A stretch of 64,000 nucleotides of DNA. It comes from DATAXP01 sp963708675 (lineage in GTDB: Bacteria > Planctomycetota > Planctomycetia > Pirellulales > PNKZ01). Positions 1-13,474 of this stretch are shown piece after piece. Under the pieces are notes generated by a model. It made no database searches. It was not told where the DNA came from and worked only from the letters and a program-made list of their open reading frames with translations. The stretch spans positions 620,001 to 684,000 of the forward strand of contig CAVPTO010000003.1 in assembly GCA_963708675.1 (NCBI GenBank), given 5' to 3'. The position numbers and the translations under genes are program-made. Within the stretch, counting starts at the first letter, position 1. Each line of letters starts with the position of its first letter.

Positions 1-149
1 GCAGGATCACGACGGGGCATGCTTCGTGTTGCAGAAGCTTACGGCATTCGGCGTTTGCGAGTCGTGTTCGCCGACAGTGCCTACGGCGGCAATGGCGGTC
101 CGCATGACCTATCCCAGGGCCAAGATCAGAAAACTACGCACAAGCATCT
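1..149. other. Left edge, no gene recognised
   Basis: The 149 bases before the DUF1501 stop show only short frames without family character. A gene could enter from outside the window, but nothing supports one here. Confidence 0.4.
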
Positions 150-1539
<1,390 letters not shown>

Positions 1540-1579
1540 CTTTGAATTCCTGTTTTCGTCGCGCGTGCAAATCGATGAT

Positions 1580-5329
<3,750 letters not shown>

Positions 5330-5375
5330 GACCGGGTTCCTTGGTCTGTCGCAGTTGAATGATTCGGGGGGATTG

Positions 5376-6419
5376 CTATTTGGATGACTCAGCGGGTTGC
5401 GGAGTTATCCCCGGCCAGTGGCGCATGGCCTGTGGGCCGTAGAGCTTCGTCATGATTTCGATACGTTTCTCGGGGTTGTTCGTGCGGGAATAAATGACGG
5501 ACGGCGATTCAAGCCGGCTTTCCAACTGATAACTACCGTCCGGTTGCGCTTCCATTCCTACCAGCGTGTAAGTCACGGTGACGATCTCACGCTGCTTGAT
5601 CCAGCGGGTGACGATCGCCTTACGCAACACATTGGTCTCCGAATCAATCTCCAAGCGAGCCTCTTTGAGCCACGGCTGCCGTCGGCCTGGATTGCCGACG
5701 GCATGCACCACCTTCAGGCCTGGCAGCGCAGCGTCGTGATTCCAGGTCAACGTGAAGTCGCGCAACACCTCATCGAGCATGGTCTCCAATCGCATGCTGA
5801 GAATGTCACAACTGGTGTCGAGCCAGTCGGGAATTTCACCAGGTTCCAGTTTCAGTCCCGCGCGGGGACCATACGTTGTCCAGTACGTACCCGTCTCATC
5901 ACGTCCCCAAGCCCAGCGATACTGCGTATTCGTTGACTCCAGAAAGAACTGGTCGCCGCGTGTCCACAGGCGATCGACGCGATTCACCGGGACACTCTCC
6001 ACACCCGCATACGCGCGGCGTTGCACCTCGACCACATAACAGCGATCGACCGGCAAGGCGTGTATCTGCCGAGTTTCTCGCACGACCGCAGCGGCACTCT
6101 CTCGTTCTGTGGATCGTAATACAACTGCCACGAGCACGATCGCCGCCAACGATGCAGCGGCATATGCGAAGCGTCGCAACGTACGCGAACTCGCGACTTG
6201 CCCAAATCCGTCGAACGTGACACGAGTCACTTTCGAGTCGTTCGAGTTGGCAGAACCCCCAACGACAGGCTTAGGAAGTATTGCCGAATCAATCCCGGCG
6301 GCATCGCTATGAATCCGAGCCAGCAACGGCCGTGGATCGAGCGACTCGGCTCGTTGTTCCAAGTGCCTCAGCACCAGTGCATCAATTTCATCATCTGAAA
6401 AAGATGGAACTCCGTTCAT
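5376..6419 (-). CDS. Probable membrane anti-sigma factor / hypothetical protein
   Basis: A 347-residue protein encoded directly after an ECF sigma factor, with the sigma stop and this ATG overlapping (ATGA). The N-terminal 80 residues are polar and probably cytoplasmic (SDDEIDALVLRHLEQR...). They are followed by one transmembrane segment (FAYAAASLAAIVLVAVVL, about 84-103) and a long extracytoplasmic domain rich in beta-type sequence (WTRGDQFFLEST, YWTTYGPRAG, WIKQREIVTVTYTL) that resembles LolA-like or outer-membrane sorting modules. No zinc-type HxxxCxxC anti-sigma motif is present. Topology and position argue for a membrane-bound regulator of the upstream sigma factor. That role is inferred from context; the protein is not a recognised named family. 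Confidence 0.65.
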   Translation of the reverse strand: MNGVPSFSDDEIDALVLRHLEQRAESLDPRPLLARIHSDAAGIDSAILPKPVVGGSANSNDSKVTRVTFDGFGQVASSRTLRRFAYAAASLAAIVLVAVVLRSTERESAAAVVRETRQIHALPVDRCYVVEVQRRAYAGVESVPVNRVDRLWTRGDQFFLESTNTQYRWAWGRDETGTYWTTYGPRAGLKLEPGEIPDWLDTSCDILSMRLETMLDEVLRDFTLTWNHDAALPGLKVVHAVGNPGRRQPWLKEARLEIDSETNVLRKAIVTRWIKQREIVTVTYTLVGMEAQPDGSYQLESRLESPSVIYSRTNNPEKRIEIMTKLYGPQAMRHWPGITPQPAESSK

Positions 6420-6967
6420 GCCGACTCCTCCCCGTAAGTACGCTTCAAATAGTCTGCTACCGCACGTCGAGCGCGATGCACCAGGACGCCGGCATTGCTC
6501 TCGCTTACTTCCACGGCGTCCGCAATCTCGGCCAACGAGTAGCCCATGCTCTTCAGCTCCAAGGCCGCACGCTGCTCAACCGGCAGTCGGGCCAGCGCAA
6601 GCCCGACAGCGTCGACCAACTCACGCTGCTCAACAATCGCCGCTGGAGTTTCAGCTTTTCGGTCAATCATCATGTGATCGGTCTGATCCTCGTTGTCGCC
6701 ACGATGAATGCTGACGGTTCGCTGCCCTTTGCGAGCTCGATCAATGCAAGCGTTGGTGATCGAGCGGTACAAGAGCTTCGTGCCATCACGCGCGAGGTCA
6801 TAACGGCTGGACTTTTGCAACAATCGGCAGTAGCAATCATGTACGAGGTCTTCGGCATCCGACGAGTTGCTCAACAGCGACTGTGCGTACCGAACCGCAC
6901 GCGGCAAGGTGTTCAGCACCCAGGCATCGAGCGGATGTCGTTCGGCTCGGTCATCGTTCTCAGGCAA
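6416..6967 (-). CDS. ECF RNA polymerase sigma factor
   Basis: A 183-residue sigma-70-family factor of the extracytoplasmic-function type. Region 2 is visible as LPRAVRYAQSLLSNSSDAEDLVHDCYCRLLQ with LLYRSITNACIDRARKG. Region 4 is LPVEQRAALELKSMGYSLAEIADAVEVSESNAGVLVHRARRAVADYL, a canonical helix-turn-helix. Length is normal for the class. It is translationally coupled by ATGA to a membrane protein likely to be its anti-sigma factor. The target regulon is unknown; the adjacent cytochrome fusion and DUF1501 genes on the same strand are possible targets. Confidence 0.93.
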   Translation of the reverse strand: MPENDDRAERHPLDAWVLNTLPRAVRYAQSLLSNSSDAEDLVHDCYCRLLQKSSRYDLARDGTKLLYRSITNACIDRARKGQRTVSIHRGDNEDQTDHMMIDRKAETPAAIVEQRELVDAVGLALARLPVEQRAALELKSMGYSLAEIADAVEVSESNAGVLVHRARRAVADYLKRTYGEESA

Positions 6968-7609
6968 TTCGACCTCAACGGTCTCACCGCAATGGCGGAT
7001 TCGGGACTGACAGAACCTCCTCCACCTAACTCCTACAACGAATCGCAGGGCGTTTCTTTACAAAGGCCGGCGATGATTCCTCGGCGATGATGGAGCAAGT
7101 AGGACTTGCTGACGGAGTCTCGCCTTCGCAAATATTGCTCAAGGAAAGAGATAGGAGCAAGCACGTCGCTTGGCGATTCGCTTCGTTGCATGCCATGAAC
7201 ACGACGCAATGGCAGCATGACCGATCGAACGCTCCGTCTGAATCATTCGGTTGCCACCGGCCATCCCCAGTGGTGCCCGCGCCGTTACCAGATCTCGTAA
7301 TCCGTCCGGCCGTCGAGAAACATTCGCTTTCCCTGGAGGCGCGAACGACGGAAACCAAGCGATCTCCGCTGCGAGGACACAGCTCCGAAAAACTCATCAC
7401 ATCATTCAAGAGACCAAGAAGCCTCGGGAATTGCCATGAAGAAGGCCAGCGAGAGGTGATCACCGCGAGGATAGGTCGGCAGACGTTGGTGGACAAGCTC
7501 CGAGCAACCCAAGGCGCGTCGGTCACATCGCCCTAGGTGTGTCGCGCCGACGTGCGTAACTGCGCACCGATTGAGCGCAGTTGCAGTAGCGAGAATCAGT
7601 CGTGCGCTG
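6968..7609. other. Intergenic stretch without convincing genes
   Basis: About 640 bases between the ECF sigma gene and the phosphonatase gene. Open frames exist here (for example minus strand 7526-7026), but their translations are low-complexity or Cys/Ser-rich mixtures with no family signature and no good ribosome site. It presumably holds the sigma gene promoter near its left end. I see no RNA gene or repeat. Confidence 0.5.
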
Positions 7610-8446
7610 CTACGGTCTTTCGCCCGCGAGAAGTCGACGCTCGATATCGTCGATGGCTGGCATCAAGTCCGCAACCGAGTCGACAACGTAATGCGCGCCC
7701 GCATCTGTAAGTCGGCGGCTCGACGTTGCGACTCGGGTTTGCCGTTCGTCGGGCGACAGCGCTTGGAACGCATCGTGCGACAGTCCAATCTCGTTGCCCG
7801 TGACGGCGATGGCCACCGTCCACATCGCTGCGTTCAAGCCGGCTTGAATGCCAACGCACGTGTCATCGACTACAACAATTGACTCGAGCGGATAGACACC
7901 TAGCCGCCGCGCATTTTCCAAATTCAGCCACGGCGCGGGGCGTCCTTGATCGATATCGCTTGCGCAGAGCATGGCGTCGGGGCGATAGCCTTGCTCGGCC
8001 GCCAACGGCATCAACACGTCCATCATCTCGCGCGTGTAGCCGGTGCTCGAACCGATCTTCATGCCTCGCGCTCGGCACGCGGCAACAACATCGGCGACGC
8101 CGGTCAAAACCTCGGCGTAATCCCGTAGACATCGAAGCTGCATGGGCATGAATGCTTCGTACAGCAAATCGACGTCGCCAGGACCAGGCAATCGCCCATG
8201 ACGCTTCCGCCAACGTTCGGCCAGAGTTGGTGCGTGAAGCAACGTCTCAATGTGCGCGCGCTTGGCCATACCCATCGGACCGCGAGCCTCGGCCTCAGTG
8301 ATCTCGACGCCATGCTCGGCAAAAACGCGAAGAAACACGGCTGTTGGCGCTCGCGAACCATGATCGATTACGGTACCCGCCCAATCGAACAGGACGGCTT
8401 TCACCGGGCCGCGATACCGCGACGTATGCGTCAGACCGTTCGTCAT
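7610..8446 (-). CDS. phnX: Phosphonoacetaldehyde hydrolase (phosphonatase)
   Basis: Hydrolyses phosphonoacetaldehyde to acetaldehyde and phosphate, the last step of 2-aminoethylphosphonate (AEP) use. It is a 278-residue HAD-superfamily protein. The nucleophile motif is FDWAGTVIDHG (Asp nucleophile, with the phosphonatase-typical Ala in place of the second Asp). The cap carries PMGMAKRAHI, whose Lys matches the Schiff-base lysine of the family. GSSTGYTREMM and VVVDDTCVGIQAG supply the remaining HAD motifs. The start overlaps the stop of the FAD oxidoreductase gene by ATGA, so the three minus-strand phosphonate genes form one operon. No PhnW transaminase is present in the window to supply its substrate. 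Confidence 0.94.
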   Translation of the reverse strand: MTNGLTHTSRYRGPVKAVLFDWAGTVIDHGSRAPTAVFLRVFAEHGVEITEAEARGPMGMAKRAHIETLLHAPTLAERWRKRHGRLPGPGDVDLLYEAFMPMQLRCLRDYAEVLTGVADVVAACRARGMKIGSSTGYTREMMDVLMPLAAEQGYRPDAMLCASDIDQGRPAPWLNLENARRLGVYPLESIVVVDDTCVGIQAGLNAAMWTVAIAVTGNEIGLSHDAFQALSPDERQTRVATSSRRLTDAGAHYVVDSVADLMPAIDDIERRLLAGERP

Positions 8447-9618
8447 GTGGGTTGCACCTTTTCTGGCGTCGATGTTTTCTCAGTGGGTTTCGCTCTTGAC
8501 TGCCAGAACTCGTCAGCGAGCCCGAACGCGAGCGTCATTCCTGCTCCGCCCGTGGCCGTTGAAACGACCACGCCGGGCTGCGGCTCGGCAGAAAAGATCG
8601 CCTGCGTTGGGTGCTTGGCGTAAATGCCGTGCCAGCGCGCGACGATCGTCCAATTGCTCAGGTCGATCAATTTATGCAACTCGGCGAGAATGAGCTCGTC
8701 GATCCGCTGCTTGTCAAACGGATTGATGTTCTGATCGTATTCGTGTGAGTCACCGAGTACGACCTCGCCCAGTTTATTCTGCGAGGCCATGACATGAATT
8801 CCATAGGCGTCGAGCTCCGGTGTTTCCGCAGCGATGCGACGCTTCAATGCTGCCAACGACGCGCATCGCTCAAAACTTGCGTAGTGCCTCAATGTGAGTC
8901 CACCCGCCAGATGAGGGCCCATTCGCCAGCCGTTGGGTTGCGCCACGGTGCGCATCATCTGCAGTTTGCAGCGACGCAGGCCGCTCGACAAAAAGATGTC
9001 AGGAAAGAGAGTTTCAAAGTCCGCGCCTCCACAGACGATGATTTTCTCCGCGCTCCATGTCTTACCGTCGCTCGATGTAAGCCGTGACGACTCGACGCGA
9101 GAGATCGTTGTTTGAGAGTGCATTTCGACGCCATGCATCTCGCATAGCCATCGAGGCAAAACGCTGAGGCATTCACGAGGATCGACACACAGTTCGGTCG
9201 GACTCCACAGAGCGCCGAACAGTCCGTCGCGACGCAACGCGGGCGAACGATCGCAGGCGGCGGAAGCCGAAAGGAGCTGACACGTGCAGTCCGAGCCGGC
9301 GGTGTCGGCGAATTCCTCGAGCACCACCAGTTCGTCTTCACGGAAGGCGGCATGTAGCGAGCCGCACTCGCTGGCCCAAAAGCCGGCGTTGCGAGCCGCC
9401 TCTAACCAAAGCTCGCGGCTGCGTATCGCGATTTGGTAGAGTGCGCCTGCAGGTTGGCCAATCGGCCAGATCATGCCGAAGTTGCGAATCGACGCGCCTT
9501 GGGCTGCTCGATCGCGTTCGAACAGCAAAACCTTCTTTCCGCGCTTTGCTGCCGCCCATGCGTGCGCCAAACCAACGATTCCTGCGCCCACGATGGCCAC
9601 ATCGGCGTGTTGTGCCAT
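8443..9618 (-). CDS. FAD-dependent oxidoreductase of phosphonate operons (TIGR03364-like)
   Basis: A 391-residue DAO-type flavoprotein. The N-terminus has the dinucleotide-binding GxGxxG (VAIVGAGIVGLAHAWAAAKRG) and the acidic strand end FERD, followed by GASIRNFGMIWPIGQ, characteristic of the FAD oxidoreductases found in AEP-utilisation operons. The C-terminal ATGGAGMTLAFGLADEFW is the usual FAD-contact motif. It sits between phnZ-like (4-base gap) and phnX (ATGA overlap). Family members are amine oxidases, so oxidative deamination of AEP or an N-methylated AEP to phosphonoacetaldehyde, feeding PhnX, is the attractive role here. Substrate specificity is inferred, not seen. Confidence 0.88.
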   Translation of the reverse strand: MAQHADVAIVGAGIVGLAHAWAAAKRGKKVLLFERDRAAQGASIRNFGMIWPIGQPAGALYQIAIRSRELWLEAARNAGFWASECGSLHAAFREDELVVLEEFADTAGSDCTCQLLSASAACDRSPALRRDGLFGALWSPTELCVDPRECLSVLPRWLCEMHGVEMHSQTTISRVESSRLTSSDGKTWSAEKIIVCGGADFETLFPDIFLSSGLRRCKLQMMRTVAQPNGWRMGPHLAGGLTLRHYASFERCASLAALKRRIAAETPELDAYGIHVMASQNKLGEVVLGDSHEYDQNINPFDKQRIDELILAELHKLIDLSNWTIVARWHGIYAKHPTQAIFSAEPQPGVVVSTATGGAGMTLAFGLADEFWQSRAKPTEKTSTPEKVQPT

Positions 9619-9621
9619 CGC

Positions 9622-10182
9622 TTAACCCGCGCTGACGGACCGTTGTGCTACGCGTTCGACGTACTTCAGAAAATGATCGAGCGGCGGCGTAGCGAGGCCA
9701 GCGACCTTGGCTGTGTCGTCCCAGACACGCAGGCGCACGGCGTCTTTCCATCGCGGCAATTGCTCGAATGCGGCAACCTCTTCGGCCGTCATCATCCCGC
9801 CTTGTAATCGAAGGCTCTGAATCGAGGGAGCGCTGAGCGCTTCGCGATACGCTGGATCGATCGCACACATGTAGCGCTTGGCCGCCACGTGGAGTCGGAC
9901 CGGTTCAGTGACCGCATCGTCAAATGAACGCGCCAGCCAATGATGCCCAGCATTTTCATGGTGGTCGTCGATGCCCCGATCCGGCGCATCATAGGGCAAG
10001 TCGTGCAACAGATGCCCGACGTCGTGCAACAACGCCGCCGCGATCAACGACTCGCTGCTGCCTTCCTGCTCGGCCAGCCAAGCGGCTTGCAAGGCGTGCT
10101 CTTGTTCAGTCACGGCTTCGCCACCGTAGAGCGAGCCTCCGCGTCGGCGAAATAGGTCGGCGATCTCGTTGAGAATGTCCAT
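9622..10182 (-). CDS. phnZ: PhnZ-like HD-domain mixed-valent di-iron oxygenase
   Basis: A 186-residue HD-domain protein matching the phosphonate-operon HD family (TIGR03276-like). PhnZ cleaves the C-P bond of 2-amino-1-hydroxyethylphosphonate to glycine and phosphate. Visible features are the substrate-lid motif YGGEAVTEQEHALQ (Tyr19, Glu22, His29), the metal ligands LLHDVGHLL and DDHHENAGHHWL, VRLHVAAKRYMC with the phosphonate-binding Lys position, and a C-terminal VWDDTAK Asp. The usual partner, dioxygenase PhnY*, is absent from the window. First gene of the minus-strand operon; the ATG at 10182 faces the divergent transporter gene. The symbol rests on motif agreement rather than alignment. 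Confidence 0.85.
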   Translation of the reverse strand: MDILNEIADLFRRRGGSLYGGEAVTEQEHALQAAWLAEQEGSSESLIAAALLHDVGHLLHDLPYDAPDRGIDDHHENAGHHWLARSFDDAVTEPVRLHVAAKRYMCAIDPAYREALSAPSIQSLRLQGGMMTAEEVAAFEQLPRWKDAVRLRVWDDTAKVAGLATPPLDHFLKYVERVAQRSVSAG

Positions 10183-10328
10183 CGATTACAATTACAATCC
10201 CCGTTGCATCATGACGGCATAAGCGTCGACGTCAAATGCGGCCCGTATTCTTGACTATCTGCATTTGAATTCAATGAGCAGGATGCCTTTTCATCAGCAT
10301 CTAGTAAACTCCGGAGGTCTTTAGCCAG
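10183..10328. promoter_or_regulatory. Divergent promoter region of the phosphonate locus
   Basis: A 146-base AT-enriched gap between the phnZ-like operon (minus) and the transporter gene (plus). It must carry both promoters. A strong ribosome site, CCGGAGG at about 10312-10318, precedes the GTG at 10329 at normal spacing and decides that start. No clear operator palindrome was identified, and no regulator gene lies in the cluster. Confidence 0.6.
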
Positions 10329-11741
10329 GTGTCGTCACCGGCGGTTCAAAATCTCACGTCTGAAGTCCCGCATTCCGCGGAAGCGTCGGCAGGCCTCATG
10401 GCGATCGCCCATCTACGAATCGGAACGAGTGGTCGCCTCGTCGAGGTTCCGAGCTGGATTTTCTCGCTATGGGCGATGACCGCAGCCTTTGGCGCCTATT
10501 TCTGCATCTACGGCTTTCGCAAGCCGTTTACCGCTGCCGGCTACCAGGACGCCGAGCTGTGGGGCATCGATTACAAGACGGTTCTCGTAGCGGCCCAGGT
10601 GATCGGCTACACGCTATCGAAGTTTCTAGGCGTGCGTGTCATTTCTGAGATCTCGACGCAGCGAAGTCGTTTCGGAATTCTCGCGCTCGTGGGGGTCGCA
10701 GAGTTGTCCCTGCTGGCCTTTGGTCTGACGCCGGCACCTTACAACATCATCTGGCTGTTCGCCAATGGGCTGCCATTAGGGATGGTGTTCGGAATGGTGC
10801 TGCGCGTGCTCGAAGGCCGCGTGCTGACGGAGGTTTTGACGGCCGGATTGTGCGCGAGCTTCATTCTTGCTGACGGCTTCACCAAGTCTGCCGGCGCCTG
10901 GTTGCTAGAAGCGGGAATTTCGGAAACCTGGATGCCATTTACGGCGGGTGCGCTTTTCTTGGCTCCGCTGCTGGCGTTTGTCGCCATGCTCGGTTGCGTG
11001 CCGCCGCCGGATCGACTCGACATCGCGTCCCGCACCGAGCGGCCACCGATGACTGCATTTGATCGGCGGCAACTTTTTATGCGATACGCTGTAGGGCTGA
11101 CGGCATTGGTCGCAATGTATCTTGCCGTGACGATCTTGCGCAGCGTTCGTGCTGACTTCGCCCGCGAAATCTGGAACGGCTTGGGTTATTCGCACAGCCC
11201 CAGTGTGTTCACGCTCTCGGAAATCATCGTTAGCCTGAGCGTCATGCTGCTGACAGCGCTGAGCGTGTTGGTTCGCGATAACCGCCGTGCGTTCTTCGCA
11301 GCCATGTTCATGTCCCTCATCGGATTGGCGCTCATTCCCGTCGCCATCGTTGCTCGCGGTTACGAACTGAGCGGCTTTCTCTACATGGTGCTCATTGGGC
11401 TGGGGTTGTACCTGCCGTATGTAGCTGTGCATACCACGCTTTTCGAGCGACTAATTGCGATGACAGGTGACCGCGGCAATATTGGGTTTCTGATGTACAT
11501 TGCCGACTCGTTCGGCTACCTGGGCTATATCGCTGTCATGCTCATGCACGCTGTGTTGAGTTTTCACGACGTCGCGCTCGTATCGAGCGGAAACTTCCTC
11601 GATTTCTTCGAGCCGTTGTGTTGGGTGATCAGTGGCACGGGGACGTTGTGCGTGATTGTGTGCTGGGTGTACTTTGTGCGCCGCAAGGCCGAGGCAACAA
11701 ATCGACTTGAGATCGTTGTCCCATCTGCCAGTCCAGGTTGA
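10329..11741 (+). CDS. DUF5690/MFS-type transporter of the phosphonate locus
   Basis: A 470-residue polytopic membrane protein with about 12 hydrophobic segments, beginning after a polar 40-residue head. The signature FGAYFCIYGFRKPFTAAGY and VIGYTLSKFLGVRVISE are typical of the DUF5690 branch of the major facilitator superfamily. The start is GTG at 10329, supported by GGAGG upstream; an internal ATG (MAIAHLR) would remove part of the polar head only. Its location divergent from phnZ/FAD/phnX and upstream of a phosphonate-type alcohol dehydrogenase suggests it imports an organophosphonate or exports a product. Substrate is inferred from context alone. Confidence 0.85.
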   Translation: MSSPAVQNLTSEVPHSAEASAGLMAIAHLRIGTSGRLVEVPSWIFSLWAMTAAFGAYFCIYGFRKPFTAAGYQDAELWGIDYKTVLVAAQVIGYTLSKFLGVRVISEISTQRSRFGILALVGVAELSLLAFGLTPAPYNIIWLFANGLPLGMVFGMVLRVLEGRVLTEVLTAGLCASFILADGFTKSAGAWLLEAGISETWMPFTAGALFLAPLLAFVAMLGCVPPPDRLDIASRTERPPMTAFDRRQLFMRYAVGLTALVAMYLAVTILRSVRADFAREIWNGLGYSHSPSVFTLSEIIVSLSVMLLTALSVLVRDNRRAFFAAMFMSLIGLALIPVAIVARGYELSGFLYMVLIGLGLYLPYVAVHTTLFERLIAMTGDRGNIGFLMYIADSFGYLGYIAVMLMHAVLSFHDVALVSSGNFLDFFEPLCWVISGTGTLCVIVCWVYFVRRKAEATNRLEIVVPSASPG

Positions 11742-11805
11742 GAGCACGGCGGACGCCGGGGCCGCTGTGCGAACGATGAGCAGCCCTTTCGCGGAGAAAA
11801 GTTAC

Positions 11806-12882
11806 ATGCCAATGGCTGCCGCGATGGTGTTTCACGGGCCCGGTCGACCGCTCGAGTTGGCGCGGATTCCGATTCCCGAGCTGCGCCCCGGCGAAGTGCT
11901 GGTCCGTGTCACGGCCTGCACGCTTTGCGGAAGCGACGTCCATACCTTTAGCGGACGTCGCACCACGCCTGTTCCGATCGTGTTGGGCCATGAGATGCTC
12001 GGAAGCATCGTAGATGTGGGCACTGATGCACCAACTCACGATCCCTCCGGCCATCCGCTGCGCATCGGCGATCGGGTTACGTGGTCCATCGTCGCCAATT
12101 GCGGAGCCTGTTTCTACTGCCAGCGTGGACTCCCCGCCAAGTGTGAACGCGGCATCAAGTTTGGACACGAACTACTTCGTACGGAATATCCGCTCACGGG
12201 AGGTTTGGCCGAGTATTGCGTCTTGCCCATCGGCGCGTCGATCTTCCGGCTGCCCGACGATCTTTCCGACGAAGTGGCATGTCCAGCCAACTGTGCCACG
12301 GCAACGACCGCGGCAGTTTTCGACGCTGCGGGATCTGTCGCTGGCCGAACTGTGTTGGTTCTTGGCGCAGGCATGCTCGGGCTAACGGCCTGTGTCATGG
12401 CACATCTCGCCGACGCCGCTGCCGTGATCTGTTCAGATGTCGCGGAGCAACGGCGGCAACGCGCCCTGGATTTTGGCGCGTCAGCGCTGGCGGCGCCCGA
12501 GAACCTATCTGCGGTAGTGGCCGATTTAACCTCGGGCTACGGTGTGGACGTTGTTCTGGAACTGTCGGGCTCGACCGATGCGCTGGAACACGCGCTTCCG
12601 CTCGTGCGGTTAGGCGGAATCGTCGTGCTGGCCGGTGCTGTATTTCCGTCTCGTGCCATGCAACTCGAACCCGAGCGCATCGTGCGCCGCAACTTGACAC
12701 TGCATGGCGTGCATAACTACGCGCCGAGACATCTGGAAGCCGCGATTAACTTCCTAGTCGATGCAACTCGAAAGTATCCGCTGGCAACTCTGGTATCAGA
12801 ATGGATGCCACTTGCCGCTGCCGAAAAGGCATTCGAACAAGCCCGCGGGGCTCAAACGTATAGGATCGGAATCCGCTGCTAA
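11806..12882 (+). CDS. Zinc-binding alcohol dehydrogenase, phosphonate-associated (TIGR03366-like)
   Basis: A medium-chain zinc dehydrogenase. Catalytic zinc ligands lie in TLCGSDVHTFSG and LGHEMLG. The structural zinc site is NCGACFYCQRGLPAKCERG (four Cys). The NAD(P) site is VLVLGAGMLGLTACVMA. The C-terminal half resembles the family proposed to act in phosphonate catabolism. The ATG at 11806 has GGAG nine bases upstream; an ATG at 11776 is possible but lacks a ribosome site. It follows the transporter gene by 64 bases on the same strand. It may oxidise or reduce the aldehyde or alcohol product of phosphonate cleavage, for example acetaldehyde or a hydroxyphosphonate; this is inference from context. 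Confidence 0.85.
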   Translation: MPMAAAMVFHGPGRPLELARIPIPELRPGEVLVRVTACTLCGSDVHTFSGRRTTPVPIVLGHEMLGSIVDVGTDAPTHDPSGHPLRIGDRVTWSIVANCGACFYCQRGLPAKCERGIKFGHELLRTEYPLTGGLAEYCVLPIGASIFRLPDDLSDEVACPANCATATTAAVFDAAGSVAGRTVLVLGAGMLGLTACVMAHLADAAAVICSDVAEQRRQRALDFGASALAAPENLSAVVADLTSGYGVDVVLELSGSTDALEHALPLVRLGGIVVLAGAVFPSRAMQLEPERIVRRNLTLHGVHNYAPRHLEAAINFLVDATRKYPLATLVSEWMPLAAAEKAFEQARGAQTYRIGIRC

Positions 12883-13101
12883 ACGACATTGATAGGTCGT
12901 TGCTCCAATCTTCCTTTTCGCCTCACGGTCCAGAAGGTGCACTCATCATCAATGCGTACTATAGGCTACGGTCATTTTGGTCAGACGACGTTGGCGCCAG
13001 ATTCGCGTGTGGATTCAATGGCTCCCGCGTTGCCGCTACTCCCTGTGCCAGTGGATGCCATCTCTGCAGAGCGGTATCGACACCGTCTTAAGGCGAACGA
13101 A

Positions 13102-13126
13102 TCTTCGGAAGAATGTCTTCCGAAGA
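13102..13126. repeat. Perfect 11-bp inverted repeat with 3-base loop
   Basis: Arms TCTTCGGAAGA and TCTTCCGAAGA surround a 3-base loop in the 400-base gap after the alcohol dehydrogenase gene. It has no T run, so it is either a factor-independent hairpin or an operator-like palindrome. The rest of 12883-13290 shows no convincing gene. Confidence 0.6.
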
Positions 13127-13290
13127 ACATGCGTCGTCACGTGGATCAATGGCCGTCTCCGCACCTAATTGACTCGACCGCGATATCGGTTAACGTGCCG
13201 TGCTGTTACCTGGACTGTTACCTGAATCGGCCCGCGTCCTATGTTCGTGGCGAATACGAATGGTTGAAGAGTCGCAAAAGACAGGCAATT

Positions 13291-13381
13291 GGAGGTCAAC
13301 GGAATGGTGACTAACCGGCTCGCTACGACTCGAAATCAAATGCCCAGTAATGGGTTGTGGGTTCGAATCTCACGCCCTCCG
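13291..13381 (+). tRNA. tRNA-Ser-like gene (possible CGA anticodon) with anomalous D/anticodon region
   Basis: Ninety-one bases with tRNA character at both ends. The acceptor strands GGAGGTC and GCCCTCC pair in six of seven positions, followed by a G discriminator. The T arm is perfect: GTGGG, loop TTCGAAT, CTCAC (13357-13373). A serine/leucine-type long variable arm (CCC...GGG) lies at about 13341-13356. A possible D stem is CGG/CCG (13300-13302, 13315-13317). The loop CTCGAAA would give anticodon CGA, but its stem pairs only partly and there are about six more bases than usual between D stem and anticodon arm. It is followed by a rho-independent terminator, so it is probably transcribed. 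It may be a non-standard tRNA, a decayed tRNA-Ser or an integration-site remnant. Confidence 0.5.
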
Positions 13382-13403
13382 CTCGATCGAAGTCGTTCGC
13401 ATG

Positions 13404-13439
13404 AAAAGGGTTCTGGCGATAACGGCCAAAACCCTTTTT
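13404..13439 (+). terminator. Rho-independent terminator after the tRNA-like gene
   Basis: Inverted arms AAAAGGGTTCTGGC and GGCCAAAACCC surround a short loop and end in a run of five T. The stem is long with one or two imperfections. It lies about 22 bases after the tRNA-like discriminator base and on the same strand, which supports real transcription of that element. Confidence 0.75.
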
Positions 13440-13474
13440 CGCTTTCACCGTCTCAAGAATGAATACCACCCATT

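Noticed and set aside
7026..7526. Minus-strand frame of 166 codons before phnX
   Set aside because: Composition is Cys/Ser-rich without domains, and no conserved neighbour or good start exists.
12889..13314. Plus-strand frame of 141 codons overlapping the tRNA-like gene
   Set aside because: Runs into the tRNA-like element, contains the 11-bp palindrome and shows no family signature.
13374..13440. Prophage or integrative element attachment site next to the tRNA-like gene
   Set aside because: No integrase gene and no second copy of the 3' tRNA sequence was found in the window.
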